Below are positions 50,817 through 60,279 of a DNA stretch of 64,000 nt, piece after piece. Made by a program: the position numbers and the translations under genes. The notes under the pieces are model-generated. The model did not search any database. It saw nothing but the letters and a program-made list of their open reading frames with translations, and had not been told where the DNA came from. Every line of letters begins with the position of its first letter. Position 1 is the stretch's first letter. The stretch is from Spiroplasma monobiae MQ-1. GTDB taxonomy: Bacteria > Bacillota_I > Bacilli_A > Mycoplasmatales > Mycoplasmataceae. The stretch is taken from assembly GCF_002865545.1 (NCBI RefSeq), contig NZ_CP025543.1, forward strand, positions 248,001-312,000, read 5' to 3'.

Positions 50817-51547
50817 TGAAATTTTCAATTATTACCTTATTTCCAAATTTAATAAAATCATACATATCAGAATCTATTATTAAAAGAGCTGTTGATAAAA
50901 ATAGTATTGAAGTTGAAGTTATAGATTTAAGAAATCACACTACCTTAAAACATAATCAAGTTGATGACTATCAATTTGGTGGCGGAAAAGGTATGGTTTT
51001 AATGGCAGAGCCAGTGGTTAATGCGATTGAAAGTTGCAAAACTAAAAACAGTTTAGTTGTCTTAACAAGTCCTCAAGGAAAAACTTGAAACCAAAGTTCG
51101 GCAAGAGAATATGCATCATCTAATGAACACATAATATTAATATGTGGTCATTATGAGGGGTTTGATGAAAGAATTTTGGATTATGTCGATTTAGAAATAT
51201 CGATTGGTGATTATGTTTTAACTGGAGGGGAAATTGCAAGCATAGCAATTCTTGATTCAATAACAAGATTATTGGATGGAGTTATAGCAAAAGATTCTCA
51301 TTTGAATGATAGTTTTGAAAATAACTTATTAGATCATCCTGTCTACACTAAACCAATAGAGTTTAGGGGCAAAATTGTTCCAGAAGTTCTTACTAGTGGA
51401 CATCATGCAAATATTGAAAAATATCGCCAAGAAGGCAGATTAAAAAATACTTTTAATAAAAGACCAGATCTTTTAGAAAAAAGTAAATTATCAAACACAG
51501 ATTTAGAATTTATTGAAAAATTAAAAAAAGTGAAAGGAGATAATTAA
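50816..51547 (+). CDS. trmD: tRNA (guanine37-N1)-methyltransferase TrmD
   Basis: 243 residues with a TGA Trp at 51086. [15 protein letters not shown] opens it, the knot motifs [15 protein letters not shown] and [13 protein letters not shown] bind SAM, and DHPVYTKP follows. TrmD methylates G37 of tRNA to prevent frameshifting. It starts within the rimM stop codon and runs to the rplS leader. Confidence 0.97.
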
Positions 51548-51549
51548 TT

Positions 51550-51951
51550 ATGAATATGTTAACAAAAAACACAAAAGCTTTAATTGATGAACAATTAAAC
51601 AATAATCTTCCAAATTTTACATCAGGAGATACTATCAAAGTTAGTGTAAAAATTAAAGAGGGAGAAAAATTCCGTATACAAGCATTCGAAGGTGTGGTTA
51701 TTAAAACTCAAGGTAGTGGAATATCATACTCAGTTTGTGTAAGAAAAAACTCAAATGGTGTTTTTGTTGAAAGAACTTTCCCAGTTCATTCACCAATTAT
51801 TGAATCAATTGAAATTATTAAACGTGGACGTGTAAGAAGAGCAAGAATTTACTACATTAGAAAATTATCAGGTAAAGCTGCACGTATTAAAGAAGTTATT
51901 AATAACAAAGCAAAAGATGCTTCATCTGTTAAAAAAGCTGTTAAAAAATAA
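51550..51951 (+). CDS. rplS: 50S ribosomal protein L19
   Basis: 133 residues. The core has [34 protein letters not shown] and the [20 protein letters not shown] end. L19 lies at the 30S-50S interface. A short Lys/Ala tail ends it. Last gene of the rpsP operon, starting two bases after trmD, with AAAGGAGA upstream. Confidence 0.97.
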   Translation: MNMLTKNTKALIDEQLNNNLPNFTSGDTIKVSVKIKEGEKFRIQAFEGVVIKTQGSGISYSVCVRKNSNGVFVERTFPVHSPIIESIEIIKRGRVRRARIYYIRKLSGKAARIKEVINNKAKDASSVKKAVKK

Positions 51952-51959
51952 TTCAAATA

Positions 51960-51996
51960 AAATAATGATCTCTCATATGTTGGGAGATTTTTTTAT
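51960..51996 (+). terminator. Terminator after rplS
   Basis: GATCTC(T)C and G(G)GAGATT pair around a 7-nt loop, followed by T. Confidence 0.8.
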
Positions 51997-52058
51997 TTTA
52001 TAGTAATGAATAAAACTTCTAAAAAAGGTAAAATATACTTTGTTAAGAGGTAAGTTTT

Positions 52059-52802
52059 ATGAAAAATTATTATGATGAAATAATGGAAAAAATAAATGAA
52101 GCTGTAAATAATAATGATTTTGATGAAGCCTTCAGAATTGTTTCTGAAGAATTAAATGCACCTTATGTTCCAAATGATTTTGAAGAGCAATTAGAAAAAA
52201 TGCAAAGTCAAATAATAGAGAAATTAAATTTAAAAGATAATAATTTAAGTAATTGAAATACAGAAAAGGTATTAGAAATTATGTCTAAAAAAATGGATCA
52301 AGATGTTCATTTAATGGCTTTTGATGCACTAAGGGGTTTGAATGCAAGACTTATAATTGAAGAAATTAAAGATTATCTTGTTGATGAAGAAATAAAGCCA
52401 GAATACAAAACCTTTCTATTAATGGTTTTAATCGAACAAGCAGTAGATAAAGAAATAACTATTAAAAAAGAATCTGAGAGCATAACAATAAATCCTTCAA
52501 AATTTAATTTAAATGATGCACAAGATGTTTTGAGAGATATTGAGTTAAAAATAGAACAAGTTGTGTATGATACAAATCCGAGTTTATTTTCAATTTGCCA
52601 ACATATTGCCAACACATTTTTTTATAATAAATTTCCAATGTTAAATTTTGATAACTATTCTTTAAATGATTTAGCCATGGCAATAATTATAAAAGCTACA
52701 AACTCTTTGGGTTTAGAATTAGAAGAATATTTAGAATTAAAATTAGAGTTTAATAAAGAAAATACAATGTTATTATTAAATGAGTTGAATAATATTGTTT
52801 AG
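52059..52802 (+). CDS. Helical repeat-like protein, possibly DUF3196 (mycoplasma type)
   Basis: 247 residues with one TGA Trp. Predicted all helical, with the first 65 residues reading YYDEIMEKINEAVNNNDFDEAFRIVSEELNAPYVP in TPR-like helix pairs. This resembles the mollicute family typified by MPN330, from memory and with modest certainty. Function unknown. GAGGT precedes ATG 52059. The next small gene follows after 17 bases. Confidence 0.75.
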
Positions 52803-52819
52803 AGAAGAGGTATTTAATT

Positions 52820-53167
52820 ATGATAAAAACAACTTTCACAGAAGAAGATTTTGTAAAATATAATGATCCAAAAAACGTTATGATGCAATTGTTTGGTGTA
52901 ACTTGCTCGGTTTGCGGTGTTGATGAAATAGATTTTATTGATGAAAAAGCACCAAAGACCTTAGGCCAAGTAGCAGAAGAAATTTTAGCAGAAAATCCTG
53001 AAATTGATGATGAAGAATTAAATGAAATGATAGAACCACAAATTGAAGCGTGACAAGAATTAGATGATTACAATGCTTCAATTGGTATGCCAACATTTTT
53101 ATGTTATAACTGTCATGATCAATTGATTGAAGGTGAAATTTCAATATCAATGACAGAAGAAGAATAG
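52820..53167 (+). CDS. Small protein with two CxxC pairs
   Basis: 115 residues with one TGA Trp. CSVC (C29, C32) and CYNC (C95, C98) would make one zinc site across a long acidic middle part. No family recognised. AGAAGAGG lies before ATG 52820. It is between the helical-repeat gene and obg, in the same direction with short gaps, so it is likely part of one transcript. Confidence 0.7.
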
Positions 53168-53189
53168 TGAAACAAGGAGTATATAGTTC

Positions 53190-54482
53190 ATGAAATTTGT
53201 AGATTTAGCACACTTTAATATCAAATCTGGAAAAGGTGGCGATGGAGCCGTCTCTTTTCGTCATGAACTTTATGTTGCTAATGGTGGACCAAATGGTGGA
53301 GATGGTGGTAAAGGTGGAGATGTTATCTTTATTGCAGATGAAGGAAAATCATCGCTATTAGACTTAAAATTACAAAAATTTTATACTGCAGAAGATGGTT
53401 ACAAAGGTGACATCAAAAATATGCACGGTAAAAATGGAAAAGATACATATATAAAAGTTCCTGTTGGAACAGTTATATATAATGCAGATACAAATGAGTT
53501 GTTATACGACTTTACAATTAACGGTCAAGAAGAGTTCGTAGCTCTTGGAGGAAAAGGTGGAAGAGGTAATGCAAGATTTGCAAACTCAAGAAACAAAGCT
53601 CCAACTATTTTTGAAGCAGGAGATCCTGGTCAAGAAATAAATATCAAAGCAGAACTTAAAGTTTTAGCTGATGTTGGATTTGTTGGTTTGCCAAATGCTG
53701 GTAAATCAACTTTGCTAAGAGCTATTTCAAATTCAAAACCTCAAATAGCAGATTATCCATTTACAACTTTAAATCCTCAACTTGGAGTTTCAAGAGATAA
53801 GCAGGGAAGAACTTTTACTGTTGCTGACTTGCCTGGTTTAATTGAAGGTGCCAGTTTGGGGAAAGGTTTAGGACATGAATTTTTAAGACACATTGAAAGA
53901 TGTAAAATTATTTGTCATGTTATTGATATGTCAGGAAACTATGCAACAGAAGATGTTATAAAAAATTACGAACTTATCAGAAAAGAATTGGTTGAATACA
54001 ATTATCACTTAGAGAAAAGAGTTGAAATAATTGTTGCAAATAAGATGGATATTGATGAGGCTCAAATAAATGTTTTATATTTTAAAGAAAAATATAGAGA
54101 TAAAAAAATAATTGAAGTCTCAGGTCTTAACAAAATGAATGTTGATAAATTATTATTAGAAATTGGTTCAACTTTAGAAGAAGTTAAAGATATTCCTCTT
54201 TGAGAAATCAAAGATGAAAATCCTCAAGATTACAAAGTCTATACATTTGAAAGTGACTTGAAAGATATTCAAGTTAATAATCTTGGAAATGGTAGATGAA
54301 GAATTGAAGGAGAAGATGTTTACAAGGCTTATCAAAAAACACCAATATCAACTTATGACAACTTACTATTATTTAATGAAAAACTTAAAAACCTAGGAGT
54401 TTATAACATTTTAAGAGAAAAGGGAGCACAACGAGGCGATATCGTTAAAGTGTTCGACATAGAATTGGAGTGAATGGATTAA
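53190..54482 (+). CDS. obgE: GTPase Obg (CgtA)
   Basis: 430 residues. The Gly-rich Obg fold (1-157; NIKSGKGGDGAVSFRHE, GGPNGGDGGKGG) is followed by a GTPase with GLPNAGKSTLL (about 167) and DLPGLIEGAS, and a C-terminal OCT domain after TGA Trp 54201. Obg acts in 50S assembly and stress signalling. AAGGAG precedes ATG 53190. nadE begins one base after its stop. Confidence 0.97.
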
Positions 54483-54483
54483 T

Positions 54484-55212
54484 ATGGAATTAAAAGAATA
54501 TTTAGATTATTTAGTTGAATGATTAAGAGAAGAAGTTAAAAAAGCTAATCAAAAAGGTGTTGTTGTAGGGATTAGTGGCGGAATTGACTCTGCAGTAGTT
54601 GCAGCTCTTGCTAAAAAGGCATTTCCAAATGACTATATAACTGTTTGAATGCCATGCAAATCAAGCAAATTAGATGAAAAGTGCAAAATGGAATTAATAA
54701 ATGATTTAGATCTAAAAAATGTAAGTGTTGATTTAAGTCAAACATTTGAAGTTATTTCAAAATCACTTAATGATTCAGGGATTGAACAATCAAAATTAGC
54801 TCTTGCAAATACAAAAGCAAGATTGAGAATGTCTACATTATATTCAATGGCTCAAACTCACAATTACTTAGTTTTGGGAACTGATAATGCAGATGAATGA
54901 CATATTGGTTACTTTACAAAATTTGGAGATGGTGGAGTAGATTTATTACCAATAGTACATTTGCTTAAAAGAGAAGTTAGAGAAGCTGCAAAAATATTAG
55001 GAGTTCCTTATTCTATAATAAATAGAGCTCCAACAGCTAGTTTGTGAGAGGATCAAACAGATGAATCAGAAATTGGATTTAGTTACGATTTGATTGATGA
55101 TTATATAAGTGGAAAACCTGTTGCTGATGAAGTTAAAAAAAGAGTTGATCACTTACATGACATATCAGAACACAAAAGAAACGGTGCTCCAATGCCAAAA
55201 AATATAAGATAA
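54484..55212 (+). CDS. nadE: NAD synthetase (ammonia-type)
   Basis: 242 residues with six TGA Trp codons. The pyrophosphatase-type loop [14 protein letters not shown] (about 37-50), [19 protein letters not shown] (about 136-154) and [16 protein letters not shown] are typical. It amidates nicotinic acid adenine dinucleotide to NAD. No glutaminase domain, so ammonia is the likely nitrogen donor. It pairs with pncA at 58821 in NAD salvage. Confidence 0.95.
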
Positions 55213-55245
55213 AAGTTTAAAAGATATATTTAAACTTTTTTTTAT
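55209..55245 (+). terminator. Terminator after nadE
   Basis: AAAAGTTTAAA pairs with TTTAAACTTTT around a 7-nt loop, followed by T. Confidence 0.85.
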
Positions 55246-55293
55246 TAATAACCTTTTTTGTTAGATAATTAAAGAAACAAGGAGAAATATAAA

Positions 55294-55785
55294 ATGACAG
55301 AAGTACAAGCAAATACAATTAGTGAATTTATTGATAATTTACCAGACGAAACAGCTGATAAAATGTTTGAAGAGTTAATAGCTGGAATGAGTCTATACTT
55401 TGCAGTAGTTTTATTTGGTGAAGAAATTGAAAAAAATTACGAACCATTAAAATTAGATGGAAAGTCTCTTGAAGAAATTTCAAGAGTAGTTAAAGAAAAT
55501 GAAATAGGAGAAGAAGAAGTTTATGCTGCATTGATGGGATCATTGCAAGAAGAATCAGATGCTGAATTATTTGCTGAAGATTGTGTTCAATCAATTGCTT
55601 TTAGTCCAGAATTCCCCGAAGAAGTTTTAACTAAATTAAATGAATTAGAAATAGATGTTAATGACTTTTCAATGAACTTGATTGTTACATTGAAAGATGA
55701 ATTTATCGATTTTTTTGTAAATGATCTTGATATTGAAGAATGAAAAAACGACATTATTGATGCGTTAGTAGCGAGTTGAGATTAA
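55294..55785 (+). CDS. Acidic protein of unknown function
   Basis: 163 residues with two TGA Trp codons near the C-terminus. Strongly acidic (Glu and Asp rich), predicted helical, no Cys pairs except isolated residues, no membrane segment. AAGGAGA precedes ATG 55294, and terminators flank it on both sides, so it is its own unit. Codon use matches the neighbours. No family recognised. Confidence 0.8.
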
Positions 55786-55786
55786 T

Positions 55787-55827
55787 AAAAAAACAAACTA
55801 GATTATAAAAAAATCTAGTTTTTTTTA
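55787..55827 (+). terminator. Terminator after the acidic-protein gene
   Basis: AAACTAGATT pairs with AATCTAGTTT around an A-rich loop, followed by eight T. Confidence 0.85.
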
Positions 55828-55898
55828 TAATTATGTTATTATAAATATGATTGTAGATAGGGTAATTTACAGTTGGGCTAAAAATAAAGGTGATTTTT

Positions 55899-56171
55899 AT
55901 GAAAGCATTACTATTAATTGGGACAGATTTCAAAGTTTTAGATATAGCTATACCTTTGATTGCAGTTTTAGTGGTTTTTGCTTTTATTGCGATTATTTCT
56001 TTAACTATATATTTCTTGATTCTTTTTAGAAAAAATAGAAAGTTTTATTTTGAAAAAGAAGAAGTTTCTGCAAATGAATTCAAAAGACTTGAAAAATTTG
56101 AAGATCAAAGAAATGATTTTGAGCTAGAAATAGCTAAAATAAAGAAAATTAAAAGAGAACGCAATAAATAA
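55899..56171 (+). CDS. Small single-span membrane protein
   Basis: 90 residues. One hydrophobic segment (about residues 10-40, VLDIAIPLIAVLVVFAFIAI, long enough for one helix or a tight pair) and then a charged coiled-coil tail of 50 residues rich in Lys, Glu and Arg. AAAGGTGA precedes ATG 55899. It may be co-transcribed with the Asn/Gln-rich membrane protein downstream. No family recognised. Confidence 0.65.
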   Translation: MKALLLIGTDFKVLDIAIPLIAVLVVFAFIAIISLTIYFLILFRKNRKFYFEKEEVSANEFKRLEKFEDQRNDFELEIAKIKKIKRERNK

Positions 56172-56172
56172 T

Positions 56173-56207
56173 ACCTTTTTATGCTCGTAAAAAAGGGGGC
56201 TTTTTTT
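56173..56207 (+). promoter_or_regulatory. Hairpin covering the ribosome site of the 56208 gene
   Basis: CCTTTTTA (56174-56181) can pair with TAAAAAAGG (56188 on) around a small loop, so part of the AGGGGG ribosome site of the next gene falls within the stem. It could be a terminator or a translational control element; a T run and the ATG follow at once. Confidence 0.4.
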
Positions 56208-57725
56208 ATGAGTGGATTTTTAAATCCTTTTAAAAAAGAAAATTCAACAGATAACCAAAACCAACAAAATGTTGGAAATTTTGAATTTAATCAAAACCCT
56301 CAACAAAACATGAATTACCAAAATGAAACAGCAATGTATCAAAAAAATCTAATAGAAAACAAAAATGAAGGTTATATAAAACCTAGACATAAAAGTTTTG
56401 AAAATAGTTATCAAAATCATGCTCAAATAACACCTCAATATGGTAGAAATGAAACTACTGGTGAAATCATGATGAAAGGTTATCTATCAAATAGTGTAAA
56501 TAATGCATCAATACAATATGGACAACCACAACACTCACAAAGAATGAATCAACCACAATATCAATCAGTTAATAACTATGATAATTATCAAAATCAATAC
56601 AATAATTTAAAACAAGAATACTTAGATTTTGATAATAATTCAAGAATTGATTATGGTAATTTCAGAGATGAAAACCAATATAATAGAATGGTCTATCCTC
56701 CAAATAATCAAATGAATAATATTCAACAAAGAAATGATTCTTATTCAAACAAACCTTTATACGAAAATTATCAAGTTCCAAATAATAATATGCAATACGG
56801 ATATAATGATTTTTCAAATAATGGTCAGTTCTATAACCAGGATGGTCCTTATGGATATAATCCAGAAGTTGACTATGCACCAGTTAGTTCAAATAACTAT
56901 AATCCTTATGAATATCGTTCATATAACGAAAGAATGAGGGTTGCCAATATTATTCCAAGGGAAATTGGTAAAGAAATTAAAAGTGAAAAATTAAGAATTT
57001 TCTTATTATTCTTAATGGGGGCTGTAGGAATTATTTCAGCTTCTCTAATGTTGGCAATTTATTACAAAGCTGGAGAAGAAGGTGGTACTTATCTTGGGGT
57101 ATTGCGTAACCAGGTTATGTATCCATTCTTTTCAATATTATTACTAATAGTTTCTGTTGGTTTCTTTGGTACAAGTCTAACTGATTATGGTTTTCTATAT
57201 TCAAATGTTAAAAAATATGAAAGAGAATTAATGGTGGGTAAAGAAGCCGTTCCTTATTTCATTACAAGAAACTACAGAAGTTTAATATCAAGATCTGTTT
57301 ATGTGAATTGAATTTCATTTTGTATATACATTTTTGGAGCAATAACTCTTGGTATAATGTATGGTCTTCAAGAACAAGTTAAAACAGGCAATACAGACAT
57401 TTATATACTATTTTGAAGGGTGGGAAAACTAAAACCTTTAGTATCAGAAATACAAACAAACATTATTGTTTTATTTGTTACATTAATTGTTCATGTACTA
57501 AATATTGTCACTACAAGAACAAGAAAAAACAACATAATAGGTTACTATGGATATGAAATAATTCCTCAACAAGAAATAAAAGAAATTAAAAGAAAAGCAA
57601 ACAAAGTTTGCATGATTATTTTCTTTACAATTATGGCAATTATTTTATTTGCAATTATAATACCTTGATTAATAATTAGAAAAAAAAGAGGTTTACCACT
57701 TAAACCATGAGGAACAGCAATTTAA
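56208..57725 (+). CDS. Membrane protein with Asn/Gln/Tyr-rich N-terminal domain
   Basis: 505 residues with TGA Trp codons only in the C-terminal half. Residues about 10-240 are low-complexity, dominated by Asn, Gln, Tyr and Met, with few hydrophobic residues. Residues about 250-505 hold four membrane segments with short loops and a basic end. The C-terminal layout reminds me of a mollicute membrane family named after MSC_0882; this is a weak recollection. AGGGGG sets ATG 56208. It overlaps hemW by 19 bases. Confidence 0.75.
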
Positions 57726-58819
57726 AAGATAGAAAAATTAATAGTTTATATGTTCACATTCCATTTTGTGAACATATTTGCTTTTATTGTGATTTTGTAA
57801 AGGTCAAAAAACCTGAAGATCCAAAAGTAATTGAAAAATATTTAGATAAACTAAAAAATGAATTAAGTGAATATGGAGATAGATTAAACGATATTCAAAG
57901 TATATATATTGGCGGGGGAACCCCAAGTTGTTTAAATTTAGAGCAAACAATAATAATGTGTGAGATGTTATTTAAATATAGCCAAAAACCTAATTTTGAA
58001 TATTCAATTGAACTAAATCCAGAATCTGTTACAAAAGAGAAATTGGAAATATACAAAAAATATAACATTAACAGAATAAGCATGGGTGTACAAAGTTTTG
58101 ATAATGATTTATTAAAGAAAATTGGCAGAATTCATGATAATTCAATTGCTATTAATGCTTATAAGTTAATAAGAGAAGTTGGATTTGAAAATGTAAGTAT
58201 TGATTTAATGTACAATTTGTATGACCAAACTAAAGAAAGTATAAATGTTGACCTGTCTTATATTAAGGAACTAAAACCAGACCATATTTCTTGATACTCA
58301 CTGATTATGAAAGAAAAATCTGTTTGAGGAAGAAAAAATATGAAAGTTCCTGAAAATGATGAATTATTTGATGAAATTGTCAATGAAGGTTTGAAAGAAA
58401 TTGGTTATACTAGATACGAGATATCCAATTATGCACTAGGAGAAAAAAATAAGTCATATCATAATATGACTTACTGAAATAACTCTATATTTGCAGGTGT
58501 TGGGATTGGCGCCACCGGTTTCGAACAAATTAATGGAAAATATTTTTTAACTAGAAACGAAGGTAACATTTTAAATTACAAAAAGGATTTTGAAGAATTA
58601 TCTCAAGAAGATTATTATTTCCAAATAATAATGATGGGATTAAGGTTGGTTGACGGAATAGATATTTCAATAGAAATTAATAAAGATATTTATGAATTTT
58701 ACAAAGAAAAAATTAATCAAAAAATTAATGAAAATTTATTAGAATTAGTAAATAATAATATAAAATGTACAGAAAGGGGTTTTAATATCTTGAATGAGAT
58801 ATTAATAGATTTTTTATAA
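57707..58819 (+). CDS. hemW: Radical SAM protein HemW-like (coproporphyrinogen oxidase-like)
   Basis: 370 residues. SLYVHIPFCEHICFYCDF carries the Cx3Cx2C [4Fe-4S] motif of radical SAM enzymes, followed by YIGGGTPSCL, ELNPESVTKEKL and RISMGVQSF, with the HemW-specific C-terminal part including YEISNYAL. Originally called HemN, this clade is thought to chaperone heme. Whether this cell uses heme is not shown by the window. Stop codon and pncA start are one base apart. Confidence 0.9.
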
Positions 58820-58820
58820 T

Positions 58821-59312
58821 ATGAAAAAAGCTTTAATAGTTGTAGATTATCAATATGATTTTGCAGATCCTAACGGTAAGCTATATGTTCCTCAAGGTGA
58901 AACCATCAAAAAAGATATTGATAATAGAGTAAAAGAATATAAAACCAATGATAACTATGTAATATTTTCTGGTGATTTTCACCCAATAAATCATGTATCA
59001 TTTTCTAAGTGAGGAGAACACTGTCTTGTTAATTCTGATGGAGCAGAATTTTATATAGATTCTTCTCAAGCAGACTTAATAATAAAAAAAGGAGTAGAAG
59101 TTGATTATGATAGTTATTCGGCTTTCTATATTGCACAAGACTTAAATATCGATTCAGGATTGAATGATTGACTAAAGGAAAGAAATGTTGAAGAGATAGA
59201 AGTTTGTGGTCTTGCTTTAGATGTATGTGTGCAAGCAACTTATGCTGATGCTGTTGAGAAAGGTTACAACTCTTTTATTAATTTTGAACTTTCAAAAAGC
59301 ATAAACTCTTAG
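58821..59312 (+). CDS. pncA: Nicotinamidase (PncA-like)
   Basis: 163 residues with two TGA Trp codons. Catalytic Asp in VVDYQYDF (about residue 9), metal-binding DFHPINH (about 52-58), a Lys near 92 and the nucleophile Cys in GLALDVCVQATYADA (about 133) match isochorismatase-fold nicotinamidases. It turns nicotinamide into nicotinate for NAD salvage, ahead of NadE. Translationally coupled to hemW. Confidence 0.88.
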
Positions 59313-59336
59313 GAGTTTTTTTTTTTTTTTTTTTTG
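59300..59336 (+). terminator. Terminator after pncA with a 20-T tract
   Basis: AACTC and GAGTT pair around TTAG at the pncA stop codon and are followed by 20 consecutive T (59316-59335), unusually long for a U-tract. Confidence 0.8.
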
Positions 59337-59380
59337 AATTATTTATTTTCTTCACCGATTAATAAAATTGGAGGATATAT

Positions 59381-60133
59381 ATGCTTAAAAGAATTATTAA
59401 CAAAGAAGAAGACAATTTAATATTTACAAAATTTGCAAACAAGGTAAATCACATAGATTTTAAAGATATAATTTATAATTTTTTGAATCAACCACAAATC
59501 AAGGTTGAACAAAAGTATGATTTGCTATTTTCAAATGCAATTAAAAGAAACTGTTTCAAAGAGGTTGTTAAAAATCTGGAACAGGACTTTAAGAATAACT
59601 TCATTTTATGGAAGTTGACAGAAAGAATTTCAAATTTAACAAACAAGTTCTTTTCAAGTCACTTTAGAAAAGGAGAAGGTTTTAAAATAATTCAAAGATT
59701 ATTTTTATTAAAACAGATTTTCCTTGCTCAATTAAGGTATAACTCAAATATTTGATTGAAATTAGATGTAAATCAAAGCCAAAGAGTATTGGATAAGAAA
59801 AATGATTTAAATATAAATTATAAAATAGCATTAATGTTATTTGATTTTAATGATAATGATGATTTATCTAATCTTATAAATGGGGATCAAAAATTAATTT
59901 TAGATTTAGTATTAAGATCAAACTCTATAGAGGAGTTTGTAACGTTAAACAATGAAATTGAAGTTGATATTTTTAAATATCTACCAATAAATATGATGCT
60001 TTTACAAGCACAAATGATTAAAAGCAATTCAAAATTAAATCTAAAAGAAAAAGCTAAATTATCATATTCAACATTTATGCAGTTATTCTGTATATTTGTG
60101 GAAGAAAATCTTTCTAAGAAAAAATTAAATTAA
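59381..60133 (+). CDS. Unknown helical protein, 250 residues
   Basis: 250 residues with one TGA Trp at 59753. Predicted soluble and all helical, rich in Lys, Asn, Leu and Phe. GGAGG precedes ATG 59381. It is alone between the long-T terminator and another terminator, just upstream of the clpB promoter. No domain or motif recognised. Confidence 0.75.
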
Positions 60134-60138
60134 TAAAA

Positions 60139-60172
60139 ATAGTACCTATTTTCGGTACTTTTTTTATTAAAA
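60139..60172 (+). terminator. Terminator before the clpB promoter
   Basis: AGTACC pairs with GGTACT around a 7-nt loop, followed by seven T. Confidence 0.85.
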
Positions 60173-60184
60173 AAAATTATAAAT

Positions 60185-60211
60185 TTAGCACTTAACCATT
60201 GACATTGCTAA
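60185..60211 (+). promoter_or_regulatory. CIRCE-spaced operator 1 upstream of clpB
   Basis: TTAGCA and TGCTAA half-sites separated by exactly 15 bases, the 27-bp spacing of CIRCE (TTAGCACTC-N9-GAGTGCTAA); the left arm has TTAGCACTT. It overlaps the -35 TTGACA of the clpB promoter, so HrcA bound here would block it. Confidence 0.85.
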
Positions 60212-60226
60212 TACAAGATGTATTAT
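60199..60226 (+). promoter_or_regulatory. clpB heat-shock promoter
   Basis: A perfect TTGACA (60199-60204), 16-bp spacer and TATTAT (60221-60226). It lies between, and partly within, the two CIRCE-spaced operators. Confidence 0.85.
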
Positions 60227-60234
60227 ATTAATGA

Positions 60235-60261
60235 TTAGCAAATAAGGTTATAGAGTGCTAA
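60235..60261 (+). promoter_or_regulatory. CIRCE-spaced operator 2 upstream of clpB
   Basis: TTAGCAAAT-N9-GAGTGCTAA with 27-bp length; the right arm is a perfect CIRCE half. It lies just after the predicted transcription start and 50 bp from operator 1. Confidence 0.9.
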
Positions 60262-60279
60262 TAAAAAGGAGGAATTTTT

